DNA of 33,954 bases from Bacteroidaceae bacterium (GCA_017534705.1 JAFXVU010000120.1:1-33954), one strand, 5' to 3'. Positions 16,787 through 26,443 are shown, counted from the stretch's first letter. The notes: a model not told the origin generated them from the sequence alone. Translations and numbers: made by a program.

Positions 16787-16803
16787 CGACATTTGTGATG
16801 TCG
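16787..16803. promoter_or_regulatory. Inverted repeat between araR and araD, possible operator
   Basis: Perfect arms CGACAT/ATGTCG surround TTGTG, about 50 bases before the araD start. Its place next to araR makes it a candidate AraR site or an RNA hairpin. I could not find the same sequence upstream of galM, which weakens the operator reading. Confidence 0.35.
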
Positions 16804-16850
16804 CCAATGGTTGGAAAATACACAATAACACTATAAAAAACAGAAATACT

Positions 16851-17561
16851 ATGTTAGAAGAACTAAAAGAAAAAGTATTCAAGGCCAACCTTGATTTGGT
16901 TAAACAGGGATTGGTCATCTTCACATGGGGTAATGTGTCCGGCATCGACCGTGAAAAAGGCCTCGTGGTCATCAAACCTTCAGGTGTCAGCTACGACGAG
17001 ATGAAGGCAAGCGATATGGTTGTCGTTGACCTGGAAAGCGGAAAGGTAGTTGAGGGCGACCTCAATCCTTCTTCTGACACTCCGACTCATCTTGTACTTT
17101 ACAAGGCTTTCCCAAACATTCAGGGAGTCGTTCACACCCACTCCACCTATGCCACAGCCTTTGCACAGGCAGGCAAGGACATCCCCAACATCGGCACAAC
17201 CCATGCCGACTACTTCTACAAAGCCATTCCATGCACAAGAGACATGACCAAGGAAGAAGTGGAGGGTCAGTATGAATTGGAGACCGGCAACGTGATTGTT
17301 GACGAGATTCTCAACATCCGCAAAATCAATCCTGACCACACACCAGCCGTGTTGGTGAAGAATCATGGGCCTTTCTCTTGGGGCACATCTCCTGACAACG
17401 CTGTCTATAACGCCAAGGTGATGGAACAGTGCGCAAAGATGGCCTTTGTGGCATTCTCGGTCAATCCTAATTTGACGATGAATCCCCTCTTGATTGAGAA
17501 GCACTACAATCGCAAACACGGTCCCAATGCCTACTACGGCCAGAAGGGGCAGAAGCATTGA
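16851..17561 (+). CDS. araD: L-ribulose-5-phosphate 4-epimerase
   Basis: A 236-residue class II aldolase-fold enzyme converting L-ribulose-5-phosphate to D-xylulose-5-phosphate. Metal ligands His95 and His97 (VVHTHS) and His172 (VKNHGPF) are present, with Asp76 (SSDTPTH) and Asp120 (THADYF) as the acid/base positions known from E. coli. GNVSG (27-31) and KPSG (42-45) are the phosphate and substrate loops. I start at ATG 16851 because the protein then has the family's usual length. An in-frame ATG at 16770 would add 27 residues running through the inverted repeat. Confidence 0.95.
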   Translation: MLEELKEKVFKANLDLVKQGLVIFTWGNVSGIDREKGLVVIKPSGVSYDEMKASDMVVVDLESGKVVEGDLNPSSDTPTHLVLYKAFPNIQGVVHTHSTYATAFAQAGKDIPNIGTTHADYFYKAIPCTRDMTKEEVEGQYELETGNVIVDEILNIRKINPDHTPAVLVKNHGPFSWGTSPDNAVYNAKVMEQCAKMAFVAFSVNPNLTMNPLLIEKHYNRKHGPNAYYGQKGQKH

Positions 17562-17611
17562 TCTAATTAACAATTAACTAATAGAATATTAACACATAAA
17601 ATTGAAACATT

Positions 17612-19147
17612 ATGGCATTTGAGAATTTGGAATTATGGTGGGTGACTGGTGCTCAGTTGCTCTACGGTGGTGACGCTGTCGTTGCAGTTGACGCTCACTC
17701 AAAGGAAATGGTAGCAGGTCTGAATGAGGGTGGTCTCATCCCCATCAAGGTAGTTTATAAAGGCACAGCCAACTCTTCCAAAGAAGTGGAAGACGTGATG
17801 AAGGCTGCCAACAACGACGAGAAGTGCGTGGGCGTCATCACTTGGATGCACACCTTCTCACCAGCCAAGATGTGGATCAAGGGTTTGCAGGATTTGCAGA
17901 AGCCTCTACTCCACTTCCACACGCAGTACAACGCTGAGATACCATGGGATAAAATCGACATGGACTTCATGAACCTCAACCAGTCTGCTCATGGTGATAT
18001 TGAGTTTGGTCACATCTGTACCCGCATGCGTATTCCTCGCAAGGTAGTTTGCGGCTACTGGAAGGATGAATCTGCACAGAAGCAGATTGCAGTTTGGGCA
18101 CGTGTGGCTGCAGGTGTTGCTGATGCCAAGAACGTACGCTGCTTGATGTTCGGTATGAACATGAACAATGTGGCTGTGACTGACGGCGACCGTGTAGAGT
18201 TCGAGCAACGTCTTGGCTATCACGTGGACTACTACCCTGTTTCTTCTCTAATGGAATACTTCAAGCAAGTAACTGACGCTGAAGCTGATGACCTCGTAGA
18301 AGAGTACAAGAAGCTCTACACCATCAAGATTGATGAAAGCGGTGAGCAGGTATATTGGGAGAAGGTGAAGAATGCAGCTAAGGCTGAAATCGCTCTCCGT
18401 CGCGTATTGAAGGACGAGGGTGCCACGGCTTTCACCACCAACTTCGATGACCTCGGCGATGCTGACATCAACGATCCAAACTTTGTAGGCTTCGACCAGA
18501 TTCCAGGTCTCGCTTCGCAGCGTCTGATGGAAGAAGGTTATGGCTTTGGTGCTGAGGGTGACTGGAAGACCGCTTGCCTCTATCGCACTCTTTGGGTGAT
18601 CCAGCAGGGCATGCCAATCGGCTGCTCCTTCCTCGAGGACTACACCCTCAACTTTGCTGGCGATCGTTCTTCTTGCCTCCAGAGCCACATGCTCGAGATT
18701 TGTCCGCTCATCGCTGTTGACAAACCAAAGCTTGAAGTTCATTTCCTCGGCATCGGTATCCGCAAGCAGCAGACAGCTCGTCTCGTCTTCACCTCTAAGG
18801 TGGGTCGTGGTATCAAGGCTACTGTCGTTGACCTTGGCAACCGCTTCCGTCTCATCTCTCAGGAGGTTGAGTGCATCGAGCCCAAGCCTATGCCAAACCT
18901 TCCTGTTGCATCGGCTCTTTGGGTACCACAGCCAACCTTCGAAATCGGTGCTGGTGCATGGATTCTCGCAGGTGGTACACACCACAGCGCCTTCTCTTAC
19001 GACATCACAGAAGAGTACTGGGAGGACTTCGCTGAAATGGTTGGCATCGAGTATATCAAGATCAACAAGCAGACGAACACCTACGACTTCAAGCAGCAGC
19101 TTCAGAACAATGAGATGTACTATATGTTGAACAAAGCATTGAAGTAA
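17612..19147 (+). CDS. araA: L-arabinose isomerase
   Basis: A 511-residue enzyme converting L-arabinose to L-ribulose, near the usual 500 residues. The start ELWWVTGAQLLYGG is typical, as is the central GCSFLEDYTLNF...SHMLEICP block (about 335-365) that carries two of the metal-binding residues. The late GGTHHSAFS carries the conserved His pair. It is a Mn2+-dependent cytoplasmic enzyme. It follows araD by 50 bases and is followed by the kinase one base after its stop, so the two are co-translated. Confidence 0.97.
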   Translation: MAFENLELWWVTGAQLLYGGDAVVAVDAHSKEMVAGLNEGGLIPIKVVYKGTANSSKEVEDVMKAANNDEKCVGVITWMHTFSPAKMWIKGLQDLQKPLLHFHTQYNAEIPWDKIDMDFMNLNQSAHGDIEFGHICTRMRIPRKVVCGYWKDESAQKQIAVWARVAAGVADAKNVRCLMFGMNMNNVAVTDGDRVEFEQRLGYHVDYYPVSSLMEYFKQVTDAEADDLVEEYKKLYTIKIDESGEQVYWEKVKNAAKAEIALRRVLKDEGATAFTTNFDDLGDADINDPNFVGFDQIPGLASQRLMEEGYGFGAEGDWKTACLYRTLWVIQQGMPIGCSFLEDYTLNFAGDRSSCLQSHMLEICPLIAVDKPKLEVHFLGIGIRKQQTARLVFTSKVGRGIKATVVDLGNRFRLISQEVECIEPKPMPNLPVASALWVPQPTFEIGAGAWILAGGTHHSAFSYDITEEYWEDFAEMVGIEYIKINKQTNTYDFKQQLQNNEMYYMLNKALK

Positions 19148-19148
19148 T

Positions 19149-20738
19149 ATGACAGCAAAACAGATTATAGAATCAGGTAAAGCCATCCTCGGTATCGAGT
19201 TTGGCTCTACCCGTATCAAGGCCGTTCTCATCGACGAGGAGAACAAGCCTATCGCTCAGGGTAGCCACACTTGGGAGAACCAGTTGGTGGATGGTCTCTG
19301 GACTTACAGCACAGAAGCCATTTGGTATGGTTTGCAAGATTGCTACGCTCAGCTCCGCAAGAATGTACTGGAACAGTACGAAGTTGAGATTGAGACACTT
19401 GCTGCCATCGGCATCAGTGCCATGATGCATGGTTACATGCCATTCAAAGGCAACGATATCCTCGTACCTTTCCGCACTTGGCGCAACACCAACACAGGTA
19501 AGGCAGCCGCAGAACTGTCTGAGCTTTTCAACTACAACATTCCTCTGCGTTGGAGCATCTCTCACCTCTATGAGGCTATCCTCGACAATGAGGAGCACGT
19601 GAAGGATATCGAGTTCCTCACTACCCTCGCTGGTTACATCCACTGGCAGATTACAGGCCAGAAGGTATTAGGTGTAGGCGATGCATCAGGTATGATTCCT
19701 GTGGATCCAAAGACTAAAACCTACGATGCCACCATGGTGGAGAAGTTCGACAAACTCATCGCGCCAAAGGGTTTCCCATGGAAGTTGCTCGACATTCTTC
19801 CCAAGTCGCTCAACGCTGGTGAGAACGCAGGTTTCCTCACTCCTGAAGGTGCCAATCGCCTCGATGTGTCTGGTCACCTGAAGCCAGGCATCCCAGTATG
19901 TCCTCCTGAAGGTGATGCAGGTACAGGCATGGTTGCCACCAACGCTGTGAAACAGCGCACAGGTAACGTGTCAGCAGGTACTTCTTCCTTCTCCATGATT
20001 GTGTTGGAGAAAGAACTTTCCAAGCCCTACGAGATGATTGACATGGTGACTACGCCTGACGGTTCACTCGTAGCAATGGTACACTGCAACAACTGTACTT
20101 CCGACATCAACGCATGGGTGAAGATTTTCAAGGAATTCCAAGAGTTGATGGGTATGCCTGTTGACATGAACCAGCTCTACACGAACCTCTTCAATGCAGC
20201 CCTGAAGGGTGATCCCGATTGTGGAGGCATCCTGTCCTACAACTATGTATCTGGTGAGCCTGTGACAGGTTTGGCTGATGGCCGTCCACTCTTTGTGCGT
20301 TCCGCCAACGACAAGTTCAACCTCGCCAATTTCATGCGTGCCAACCTCTATGGCGCTATCGGCGTGTTGAAGATTGGTAACGATGTGCTGTTCAACGAAG
20401 AGCATGTACAGGTGGACCGCATCATGGGACACGGCGGTTACTTCACCACTAAGGGTGTGGGTCAGAAGATGCTGGCAGCTGCCCTCAACTCCCCTATCTC
20501 TGTGATGGAGACAGCAGGAGAAGGTGGTCCTTGGGGTATGGCGCTTCTGGCTGCTTACGCTGTGAACAATGAGAAGAAGCTTTCTTTGGCAGACTATCTT
20601 GACCAAGTGGTCTTCGCAGGCAATGCCGGTGTGGAAATCAAACCCACGCCAGAAGATGTAGCAGGCTTCAACGCTTATATAGAGAATTACAAGAAAGGCT
20701 TGGCAATCGAGCAAGCTGCAGTAGATAACAAGAAATAA
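19149..20738 (+). CDS. FGGY-family pentulose kinase, probable L-ribulokinase
   Basis: A 529-residue FGGY carbohydrate kinase. It has an N-terminal ATPase phosphate loop GIEFGSTRIKAVLID (about 15-29), the catalytic-region SAMMHGYMPF, and a C-terminal block EGDAGTGMVATNA...SAGTSSFSMIV (about 255-285), with GEGGPWGMALLAAY near 458-471. By position between araA and transketolase it should phosphorylate L-ribulose. It does not look like classical AraB, and such genes are often labelled xylulokinase, so the substrate is inferred from context. Its start is one base past the araA stop. Confidence 0.85.
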   Translation: MTAKQIIESGKAILGIEFGSTRIKAVLIDEENKPIAQGSHTWENQLVDGLWTYSTEAIWYGLQDCYAQLRKNVLEQYEVEIETLAAIGISAMMHGYMPFKGNDILVPFRTWRNTNTGKAAAELSELFNYNIPLRWSISHLYEAILDNEEHVKDIEFLTTLAGYIHWQITGQKVLGVGDASGMIPVDPKTKTYDATMVEKFDKLIAPKGFPWKLLDILPKSLNAGENAGFLTPEGANRLDVSGHLKPGIPVCPPEGDAGTGMVATNAVKQRTGNVSAGTSSFSMIVLEKELSKPYEMIDMVTTPDGSLVAMVHCNNCTSDINAWVKIFKEFQELMGMPVDMNQLYTNLFNAALKGDPDCGGILSYNYVSGEPVTGLADGRPLFVRSANDKFNLANFMRANLYGAIGVLKIGNDVLFNEEHVQVDRIMGHGGYFTTKGVGQKMLAAALNSPISVMETAGEGGPWGMALLAAYAVNNEKKLSLADYLDQVVFAGNAGVEIKPTPEDVAGFNAYIENYKKGLAIEQAAVDNKK

Positions 20739-20752
20739 ATTTAATAATGTGA

Positions 20753-20830
20753 AATTAGGAATGAGGAATTAGGAATGGACACTATTGACTCCACAAACAA
20801 TTCCTCACTCCTAATTCCAAATTCCTAATT
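20753..20830. repeat. Inverted intergenic element (AATTAGGAAT type) before transketolase
   Basis: The left arm (20753-20778) is built of AATTAGGAAT/GAGGAAT units. The right arm (20799-20830) is its imperfect reverse complement, around a loop of about 20 bases. The element fills the kinase-tkt gap and ends 12 bases before the tkt ATG. A related element lies at 23320-23425. Confidence 0.85.
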
Positions 20831-20842
20831 AAACAAAGTTTT

Positions 20843-22864
20843 ATGGCAAATTCAATTAGTGTTTTGAATCATGCTGCCGACAACATCCGTATTTTGGCAG
20901 CCAGTGCAGTAGAAAAGGCAAAGTCTGGTCACCCAGGTGGTGCAATGGGCGGTGCCGACTTCATCAACGTTTTGTATTCAGAGTATCTGAAATATGACCC
21001 AAAGAACCCTGAGTGGGTAGGTCGCGACCGTTTCTTCCTCGATCCTGGTCACATGGCTCCAATGCTCTACTCTCAGCTTTGCCTCATCGGCAAGTTCTCA
21101 CTCGAAGAGTTGGCACAGCTTCGTCAGTGGGGTTCTCCTACAACAGGCCACCCGGAATTTGAGATTGCTCGTGGCATTGAGAATACTTCTGGTCCTCTCG
21201 GTCAGGGTCATGTGTTCGCTATTGGTGCTGCTATTGCAGCTAAGTTCTTGGCCGCTCACACTGGCAACCCAACTTTCGCCAAGGAGACCATCTACGCTTA
21301 TATCTCTGATGGTGGTGTTCAGGAAGAGATTTCTCAGGGCGGCGCACGTATCGCTGCTGTGCTTGGTCTCGACAACCTCATCATGTTCTATGACTCTAAC
21401 GACATCCAGCTTTCTACTGAAACCAAGGAAGTTATGACTGAAGACACGGCTGCTAAGTATCGCGCTCTTGGTTGGGAAGTAATTGAGATTGTTGGTAACG
21501 ATGCTGCACAGATTCGTGCTGCACTCGACAAGGCTCAGAAGGTGGAAGGCAAGCCAACCCTCATCATTGGTAAGTGCATCATGGGTAAGGGTGCCCTCAA
21601 GGCTGACGGCACTTCTTACGAGGCTAACTGCAAGACCCACGGTGCTCCTCTTGGTGGCGACGCATACATCAACACAGTAAAGAATCTTGGTGGCGATCCA
21701 GAGAACCCATTCCAGATCTTCGACGACGTGAAGGAACTCTACGCTAACCGTGCCAAGGAGCTCGAGGCTATCTGCGCAGAGCGTTATGCAGAGGAGAAGG
21801 CTTGGGCTGCAGCCAACCCAGAGAAGGCTGCTCAGCAGGCTGATTGGTTCAGTGGCAAGGCTCCAAAGATTGACTGGAGCAAGTGCGTACAGAAGGACAA
21901 CGACGCTACTCGTTCCGCTTCTGCTGCATGTCTCTCTGTACTCGCAGAGCAGGTGCCAAACATGATTTGCGCTTCTGCCGACCTCTCTAACTCAGACAAG
22001 ACAGACGGCTTCCTCAAGAAGACTCAGGCCTTCAAGGCTGGCGACTTCTCTGGTGCCTTCTTCCAGGCAGGTGTGGCTGAGCTCACGATGGCATGCTGCT
22101 GCATCGGTATGGCTCTCCACGGAGGTGTCATCCCTGCATGCGGTACCTTCTTCGTATTCTCAGACTACATGAAGCCAGCCGTTCGTATGGCTGCCCTCAT
22201 GGAGCTTCCTGTAAAGTTCATCTGGACACACGATGCCTTCCGCGTAGGCGAAGACGGTCCTACTCACGAGCCTGTTGAGCAGGAGGCACAGATCCGTCTC
22301 ATGGAGAAGCTGAAGAACCACTCTGGCAAGCCCAGCGTGCTCGTTCTTCGTCCAGCCGACGCTCAGGAGACAACTGCCGCATGGGCACTTGCTATGGAGA
22401 ACATGGCTACCCCATCCGCACTCATTCTCTCTCGTCAGAACATCAACAACCTGCCAGCAGGCAACGATTACAGCCAGGCTGCTAAGGGTGGCTACATCGT
22501 AGCAGGCTCCGATGAGAATCCAGACGTTATCCTCGTGGCTACAGGTTCTGAGGTATCTACCCTCGTGGCTGGTGCTGAGCTCCTCCGCAAGGATGGCAAG
22601 AAGGTTCGCATCGTCAGCGTTCCATCTGAAGGCCTCTTCCGTCAGCAGTCCAAGGAGTACCAGCAGAGCGTGCTCCCTCAGGGCGTGAAGAAGTTCGGTC
22701 TCACCGCTGGTCTGCCAGTGAACCTCCTCGGTCTCGTGCCAGAGGCAGAGGGCAGCATCTGGGGTCTCGAGAGCTTCGGCTTCTCTGCTCCTTACAAGGT
22801 ACTCGACGAGAAGCTCGGTTACACAGCAGAGAACGTTTACGCACAGGTAAATAAGCTGTTCTAA
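20843..22864 (+). CDS. tkt: Transketolase
   Basis: A 673-residue thiamine-diphosphate enzyme moving two-carbon units between pentose and hexose phosphates. SGHPGGAMGGAD (27-38) and GPLGQGHVFAIGAA (about 112-125) are classical. The diphosphate/Mg2+ motif reads ISDGGVQEEIS...YDSNDIQLS rather than GDGxxxEG, so the first Gly is Ser but the Asp is kept. Catalytic Glu lies in GVAELTMA (about residue 413). It has the full PP, PYR and C-terminal domains. It uses D-xylulose-5-phosphate from AraD with ribose-5-phosphate from RpiB. Its stop overlaps the rpiB start (TAATG). Confidence 0.97.
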   Translation: MANSISVLNHAADNIRILAASAVEKAKSGHPGGAMGGADFINVLYSEYLKYDPKNPEWVGRDRFFLDPGHMAPMLYSQLCLIGKFSLEELAQLRQWGSPTTGHPEFEIARGIENTSGPLGQGHVFAIGAAIAAKFLAAHTGNPTFAKETIYAYISDGGVQEEISQGGARIAAVLGLDNLIMFYDSNDIQLSTETKEVMTEDTAAKYRALGWEVIEIVGNDAAQIRAALDKAQKVEGKPTLIIGKCIMGKGALKADGTSYEANCKTHGAPLGGDAYINTVKNLGGDPENPFQIFDDVKELYANRAKELEAICAERYAEEKAWAAANPEKAAQQADWFSGKAPKIDWSKCVQKDNDATRSASAACLSVLAEQVPNMICASADLSNSDKTDGFLKKTQAFKAGDFSGAFFQAGVAELTMACCCIGMALHGGVIPACGTFFVFSDYMKPAVRMAALMELPVKFIWTHDAFRVGEDGPTHEPVEQEAQIRLMEKLKNHSGKPSVLVLRPADAQETTAAWALAMENMATPSALILSRQNINNLPAGNDYSQAAKGGYIVAGSDENPDVILVATGSEVSTLVAGAELLRKDGKKVRIVSVPSEGLFRQQSKEYQQSVLPQGVKKFGLTAGLPVNLLGLVPEAEGSIWGLESFGFSAPYKVLDEKLGYTAENVYAQVNKLF

Positions 22865-23298
22865 TGATTCCAATTGGTATAGCATCCGATCATGCCGCTT
22901 TTCCTCTCAAGCAGTTCGTCAAGAGCTACTTGGAGGAGAAGGGCGTTGAATATAAGGACTACGGCACCTACACCGAAGACAGCTGCAACTATGCCACTTA
23001 CGGTCACAAGTTGGCAGAAGGCATAGAAGCTGGCGAGGTGGAACGTGGCATTGCCATGTGCGGGTCGGGCGAAGGCATCTCCATGACGCTCAACAAGCAC
23101 CAGAGCATCCGGGCAGGACTTGTTTGGCAGCCTGAGATTGCCCACCTCATCCGTGAGCACAACAATGCCAACGTCATCGTCTTCCCCGGACGTTTCATCT
23201 CCGAGGACGTATGTCGTCAGTGCCTCGACGAATTCTTCAATACTGAGTTTGCAGGCGGTCGTCATCAGCAACGCATCGAGGATATCCCCTGCAAGTAA
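22864..23298 (+). CDS. rpiB: Ribose-5-phosphate isomerase B
   Basis: A 144-residue RpiB/LacAB-family sugar isomerase interconverting ribulose-5-phosphate and ribose-5-phosphate. ASDHAAFPLK (7-16) is the start motif. Cys66 in AMCGSGEGIS is the catalytic cysteine, and NKHQSIRAGL is the phosphate-binding stretch. The GSGEG variant replaces GTGIG of the E. coli enzyme. It overlaps tkt by one base and ends the arabinose/pentose-phosphate block. Confidence 0.95.
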   Translation: MIPIGIASDHAAFPLKQFVKSYLEEKGVEYKDYGTYTEDSCNYATYGHKLAEGIEAGEVERGIAMCGSGEGISMTLNKHQSIRAGLVWQPEIAHLIREHNNANVIVFPGRFISEDVCRQCLDEFFNTEFAGGRHQQRIEDIPCK

Positions 23299-23319
23299 AA
23301 CTTACAAATCTCTCTAACG

Positions 23320-23425
23320 ATTAGGAATGAGGAGTGAGGAATTTGGAATTGATACTCTTTCAGCAGGAGGACATTCCATTCCTAATTCCTCATTCCACAT
23401 TCCTCATTCCTAATTCCTCATTCCC
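23320..23425. repeat. Second inverted intergenic element, before the helicase
   Basis: The left arm (23320-23351) carries ATTAGGAATGAGG-type units. The right arm (23372-23425) is longer and holds several ATTCCTAATTCCTCATTCC units, giving a strong but imperfect hairpin. It ends five bases before the helicase ATG, so it fills the whole presumptive ribosome-binding region. Confidence 0.85.
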
Positions 23426-23430
23426 AACGT

Positions 23431-25731
23431 ATGGCAGATTATCTTGACATCGCATCCATGGACGACGTGTTCTCCTCCCAACTGGCAGAGGAGCAAGGTG
23501 TGCATAACCACGAAATGAATGTGGCATGGCGCTTTGTGACCAGCACCAACGTGTCTGTGTTTCTGACAGGTAAAGCGGGAACGGGCAAGACCACATTTCT
23601 GCGGACACTCAGGGAACGAACACCCAAGCGGATGGTTGTGTTAGCTCCTACGGGTGTGGCAGCCATCAACGCACAGGGACAGACTATCCACTCGTTCTTC
23701 CAATTGCCATTCGGTCCTATCGTGCCAGGTATGCAACGGGGTGAGAAAGCTGGGCACTACAAGATGGGGAAAGACAAGAAGAACCTCATCAAGACACTCG
23801 ACCTGCTGGTGATTGATGAGATTTCGATGGTGCGATGCGACGTACTTGATGCCATTGACCAAGAACTGCGGAAATACAAAGACCGCAACAAACCGTTTGG
23901 TGGCGTGCAACTGCTCTTGATTGGCGACTTGCAACAACTGGCACCAGTCGCCCAGGAACGCGAATGGTCACTGCTTGCCCCTTACTACTCCACCCCATAC
24001 TTCTTCGGCAGCAAAGCGCTCCAACAGATCCAATACGTGACCATCGAACTGAAGCACATCTACCGTCAGCAAGATGAAGCGTTCATCAACATCTTGGGAA
24101 AGATTCGCAACAACCAAGTGGATACAGCGACGATGCAAGCCCTGAATGCTCGATACCAAGCAGATTTCGTGCCTCCAAAGGATGAGGACTGGATACGTCT
24201 GACCACCCACAACCGCATGGCACAAACGTACAACGAAACCCAGCTGAACCTTCTGAAGACCAGAGAGACGGTTTTCATGGCAGAGATTCGCAAGAACTTT
24301 CCCGAAACCAGTTATCCTGCCGACGAGCGGCTGGTGTTAAAAGAAGGTGCACAGGTGATGTTCATCAAAAACGACCCCAACCCTGGAAAGGAATATTACA
24401 ATGGTAAAATCGGAACGGTGAAAGGCTTTGCGTGGGATGACGATGGCGAGGAACAGCTCATCGTCGTGCATTGCAAGGAAGACAATCGCACCATCTACGT
24501 GCCCCGTCTGGTGTGGGAAAACACCAAGTACGTGATTGACGAAGAGACCAAAGAGATTCGCGAAGAAGTGGACGGAACCTTCCGACAGTACCCCTTGCGA
24601 TTGGCGTGGGCCATCACGGTACATAAGAGCCAAGGCTTGACGTTCGACCACGCCGTGTTGGACATCACCGACTCTTTCACCCACGGACAAGTCTATGTGG
24701 CGCTCAGCCGTTGCCGCACACTCGAAGGCATGGTCTTGGCACGTCCCCTTGCCGCAGGGTCGGTTATTACCGACGCCTCCGTCAATGCTTACATCGACCA
24801 CGAACTGGTGGAGGCACAACAAACCGAAGGAAAACTGCCACAAATGATGTGGGAGTATTATTTCTCTTTGCTGAACGAGCTCTTCGACTTCCGTCTCTTG
24901 CAAAGCGACATGAAACACCTTCTGCGTGTGGTGAACGAACACCTCTACAATTCATCTCCCCTATTGCTAGAAATGCTTCAGGAATCGTTGCCCAAGATAG
25001 AAACAGAAGTGGTAGCCGTTTCGCAAAAGTTCCAACAGCAATATGCCATGCTGATGCAGCAGAGCGGCTTTTCATTCGCCCACGACGAGAAGTTGCAAGA
25101 GCGTCTGCAAGCAGCCATGACTTATTTCCACACGAAGTTGCATGAGCACCTTGACCCTGTGATACTGCGTACAAAGGTAGTCATCAACAACAAACAAGTC
25201 GCCACACAATACAACAACGCCCTCGATGCCTTCATGCTCTCCTACAAACTCAAAGTAGGCATCTTCTCACGTCTGAAAGATCAGCACTTCTCCATCCGCG
25301 AATACCTCTCAGCCAAAGCAAAAGCGGTGCTGGACGAGATACACGTGGATGAGGAGAATGCCAAGGTCGAGCACGCAGCACACCATTCTTCCAAGAAGGC
25401 AGCCAAAGAGAAGAAAGCCAAGAAAGAGAAAGTTGACACGAAAGCCATCACCTACAAACTTTTCCGTGAAGGGAAAAGCATCGCAGACATCTCCAAAGAG
25501 CGTTCACTCACCAAAGGCACCATCGAGAACCATCTTGCCTATTATGTCGAGACAGGCGATTTGAAGGTAGGTGAAGTCGTCAGCACACAACATCAGAACA
25601 TCATTCGCGGCATAGTCCGTTCATTCAACAAGGCCTATTCCCTTGCAGATGTCAAGAACCTTCTTCCTGCCGACTACACCTACGCCGAGATCAAACTTGT
25701 CATTGCCGACATGAACAGGAACAACCAATAA
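23431..25731 (+). CDS. PIF1/RecD-like superfamily 1 helicase with C-terminal HTH domain
   Basis: A 766-residue DNA helicase. Walker A is GKAGTGKTT (47-55), Walker B VIDEIS (127-132), with GDLQQLAPV as motif III and AITVHKSQGLTF plus VYVALSRCR as late motifs V/VI, as in PIF1-like enzymes. After the motor (about 25-440) comes a mainly helical region, a Lys-rich linker (about 650-670), and a helix-turn-helix of HTH_40 type (about 670-710, YKLFREGKSIADISKERSLTKGTIENHL). It probably unwinds structured DNA during repair or replication; the HTH may aid DNA binding. The gene is preceded by an inverted repeat element and has no operon partner. Confidence 0.9.
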   Translation: MADYLDIASMDDVFSSQLAEEQGVHNHEMNVAWRFVTSTNVSVFLTGKAGTGKTTFLRTLRERTPKRMVVLAPTGVAAINAQGQTIHSFFQLPFGPIVPGMQRGEKAGHYKMGKDKKNLIKTLDLLVIDEISMVRCDVLDAIDQELRKYKDRNKPFGGVQLLLIGDLQQLAPVAQEREWSLLAPYYSTPYFFGSKALQQIQYVTIELKHIYRQQDEAFINILGKIRNNQVDTATMQALNARYQADFVPPKDEDWIRLTTHNRMAQTYNETQLNLLKTRETVFMAEIRKNFPETSYPADERLVLKEGAQVMFIKNDPNPGKEYYNGKIGTVKGFAWDDDGEEQLIVVHCKEDNRTIYVPRLVWENTKYVIDEETKEIREEVDGTFRQYPLRLAWAITVHKSQGLTFDHAVLDITDSFTHGQVYVALSRCRTLEGMVLARPLAAGSVITDASVNAYIDHELVEAQQTEGKLPQMMWEYYFSLLNELFDFRLLQSDMKHLLRVVNEHLYNSSPLLLEMLQESLPKIETEVVAVSQKFQQQYAMLMQQSGFSFAHDEKLQERLQAAMTYFHTKLHEHLDPVILRTKVVINNKQVATQYNNALDAFMLSYKLKVGIFSRLKDQHFSIREYLSAKAKAVLDEIHVDEENAKVEHAAHHSSKKAAKEKKAKKEKVDTKAITYKLFREGKSIADISKERSLTKGTIENHLAYYVETGDLKVGEVVSTQHQNIIRGIVRSFNKAYSLADVKNLLPADYTYAEIKLVIADMNRNNQ

Positions 25732-25749
25732 GAGGTTCAAGAGGATTCA

Positions 25750-26391
25750 TCAGAATGTCCACAAATCCCAGAACATCCTCACCCTTGCAAAGTATTCTCG
25801 CACATATATCCTGATAGCCCATTTTGAGCTGGGACTTGTCGCATTGAAAGCTTGAAGATTCTCCACATCCAACCCCAGATGTTCAGCCTGATACAAAGCC
25901 CGTTCGTTGTGGAACTTTTGAGAGATAATCGTGAAACTCTTCAGCCCATACACCTGATTCGCGTTAATGATAGAGTATATGGTTCTGGATCCCTTCCCAT
26001 CCAGAACAATATCTTCAGGAGGGACACCCCTTGCCACTAATGAGTCCCTCATGCACTCAGGTTCATTGATGCCATCCAAACTGTTCTCATCGCCACTTAT
26101 CAAGATTTTTCCAATCTTCCCAGCTTTATACAAATCCTCTGCAGCATCAATACGATATTTGAAGAACAAGTTTCGACGATTTCCTATCCGTGTTTGAGAA
26201 GTCGTTCCCAACAAAAGCCCCACCTCACGATACTGAACACCATCAATGTCATCATAAGTCTTCCCTGTCGCATTATCTGCAACTATCCGATTGCAAACCC
26301 ACACAACACCAAGAGACAAGACAATAATGATTATCGCTACCCAATTCAATATCGTCACAAGCTTCTTCCGTTTTGGCTCGATGAAGATCAT
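25750..26391 (-). CDS. SanA/YdcF-family membrane protein (DUF218)
   Basis: A 213-residue protein with one N-terminal transmembrane segment (about 13-33) and a DUF218 domain. The conserved patches are VGLLLGTT (57-64), ISGDENS, a region with VPPEDIVLDGKGSRTIYSI, and TIISQKFHNERALYQA. It resembles E. coli SanA, linked to envelope barrier function and vancomycin exclusion at high temperature, but biochemical activity is not settled for the family. It is convergent with the helicase gene, with only 18 bases between the stops. Confidence 0.88.
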   Translation of the reverse strand: MIFIEPKRKKLVTILNWVAIIIIVLSLGVVWVCNRIVADNATGKTYDDIDGVQYREVGLLLGTTSQTRIGNRRNLFFKYRIDAAEDLYKAGKIGKILISGDENSLDGINEPECMRDSLVARGVPPEDIVLDGKGSRTIYSIINANQVYGLKSFTIISQKFHNERALYQAEHLGLDVENLQAFNATSPSSKWAIRIYVREYFARVRMFWDLWTF

Positions 26392-26414
26392 GCTTCTTTA
26401 TTTTAAATTGCCGA

Positions 26415-26443
26415 CAAAGTTACAACTTTTTTATTTCTCTCAA
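26415..26443 (-). promoter_or_regulatory. Promoter of the SanA-like gene
   Basis: The minus strand reads TAACTTTG (26422-26415) with TTG 18 bases upstream (26443-26441). The implied leader is under 25 bases. Confidence 0.6.

Noticed and set aside
16770..16850. Longer AraD start
   Set aside because: It would add 27 residues not found in the family and span an inverted repeat; the ATG at 16851 gives the usual length.
24711..25145. Open frames on both strands within the helicase gene
   Set aside because: They are frame shadows of a gene with full helicase motifs; no independent support.
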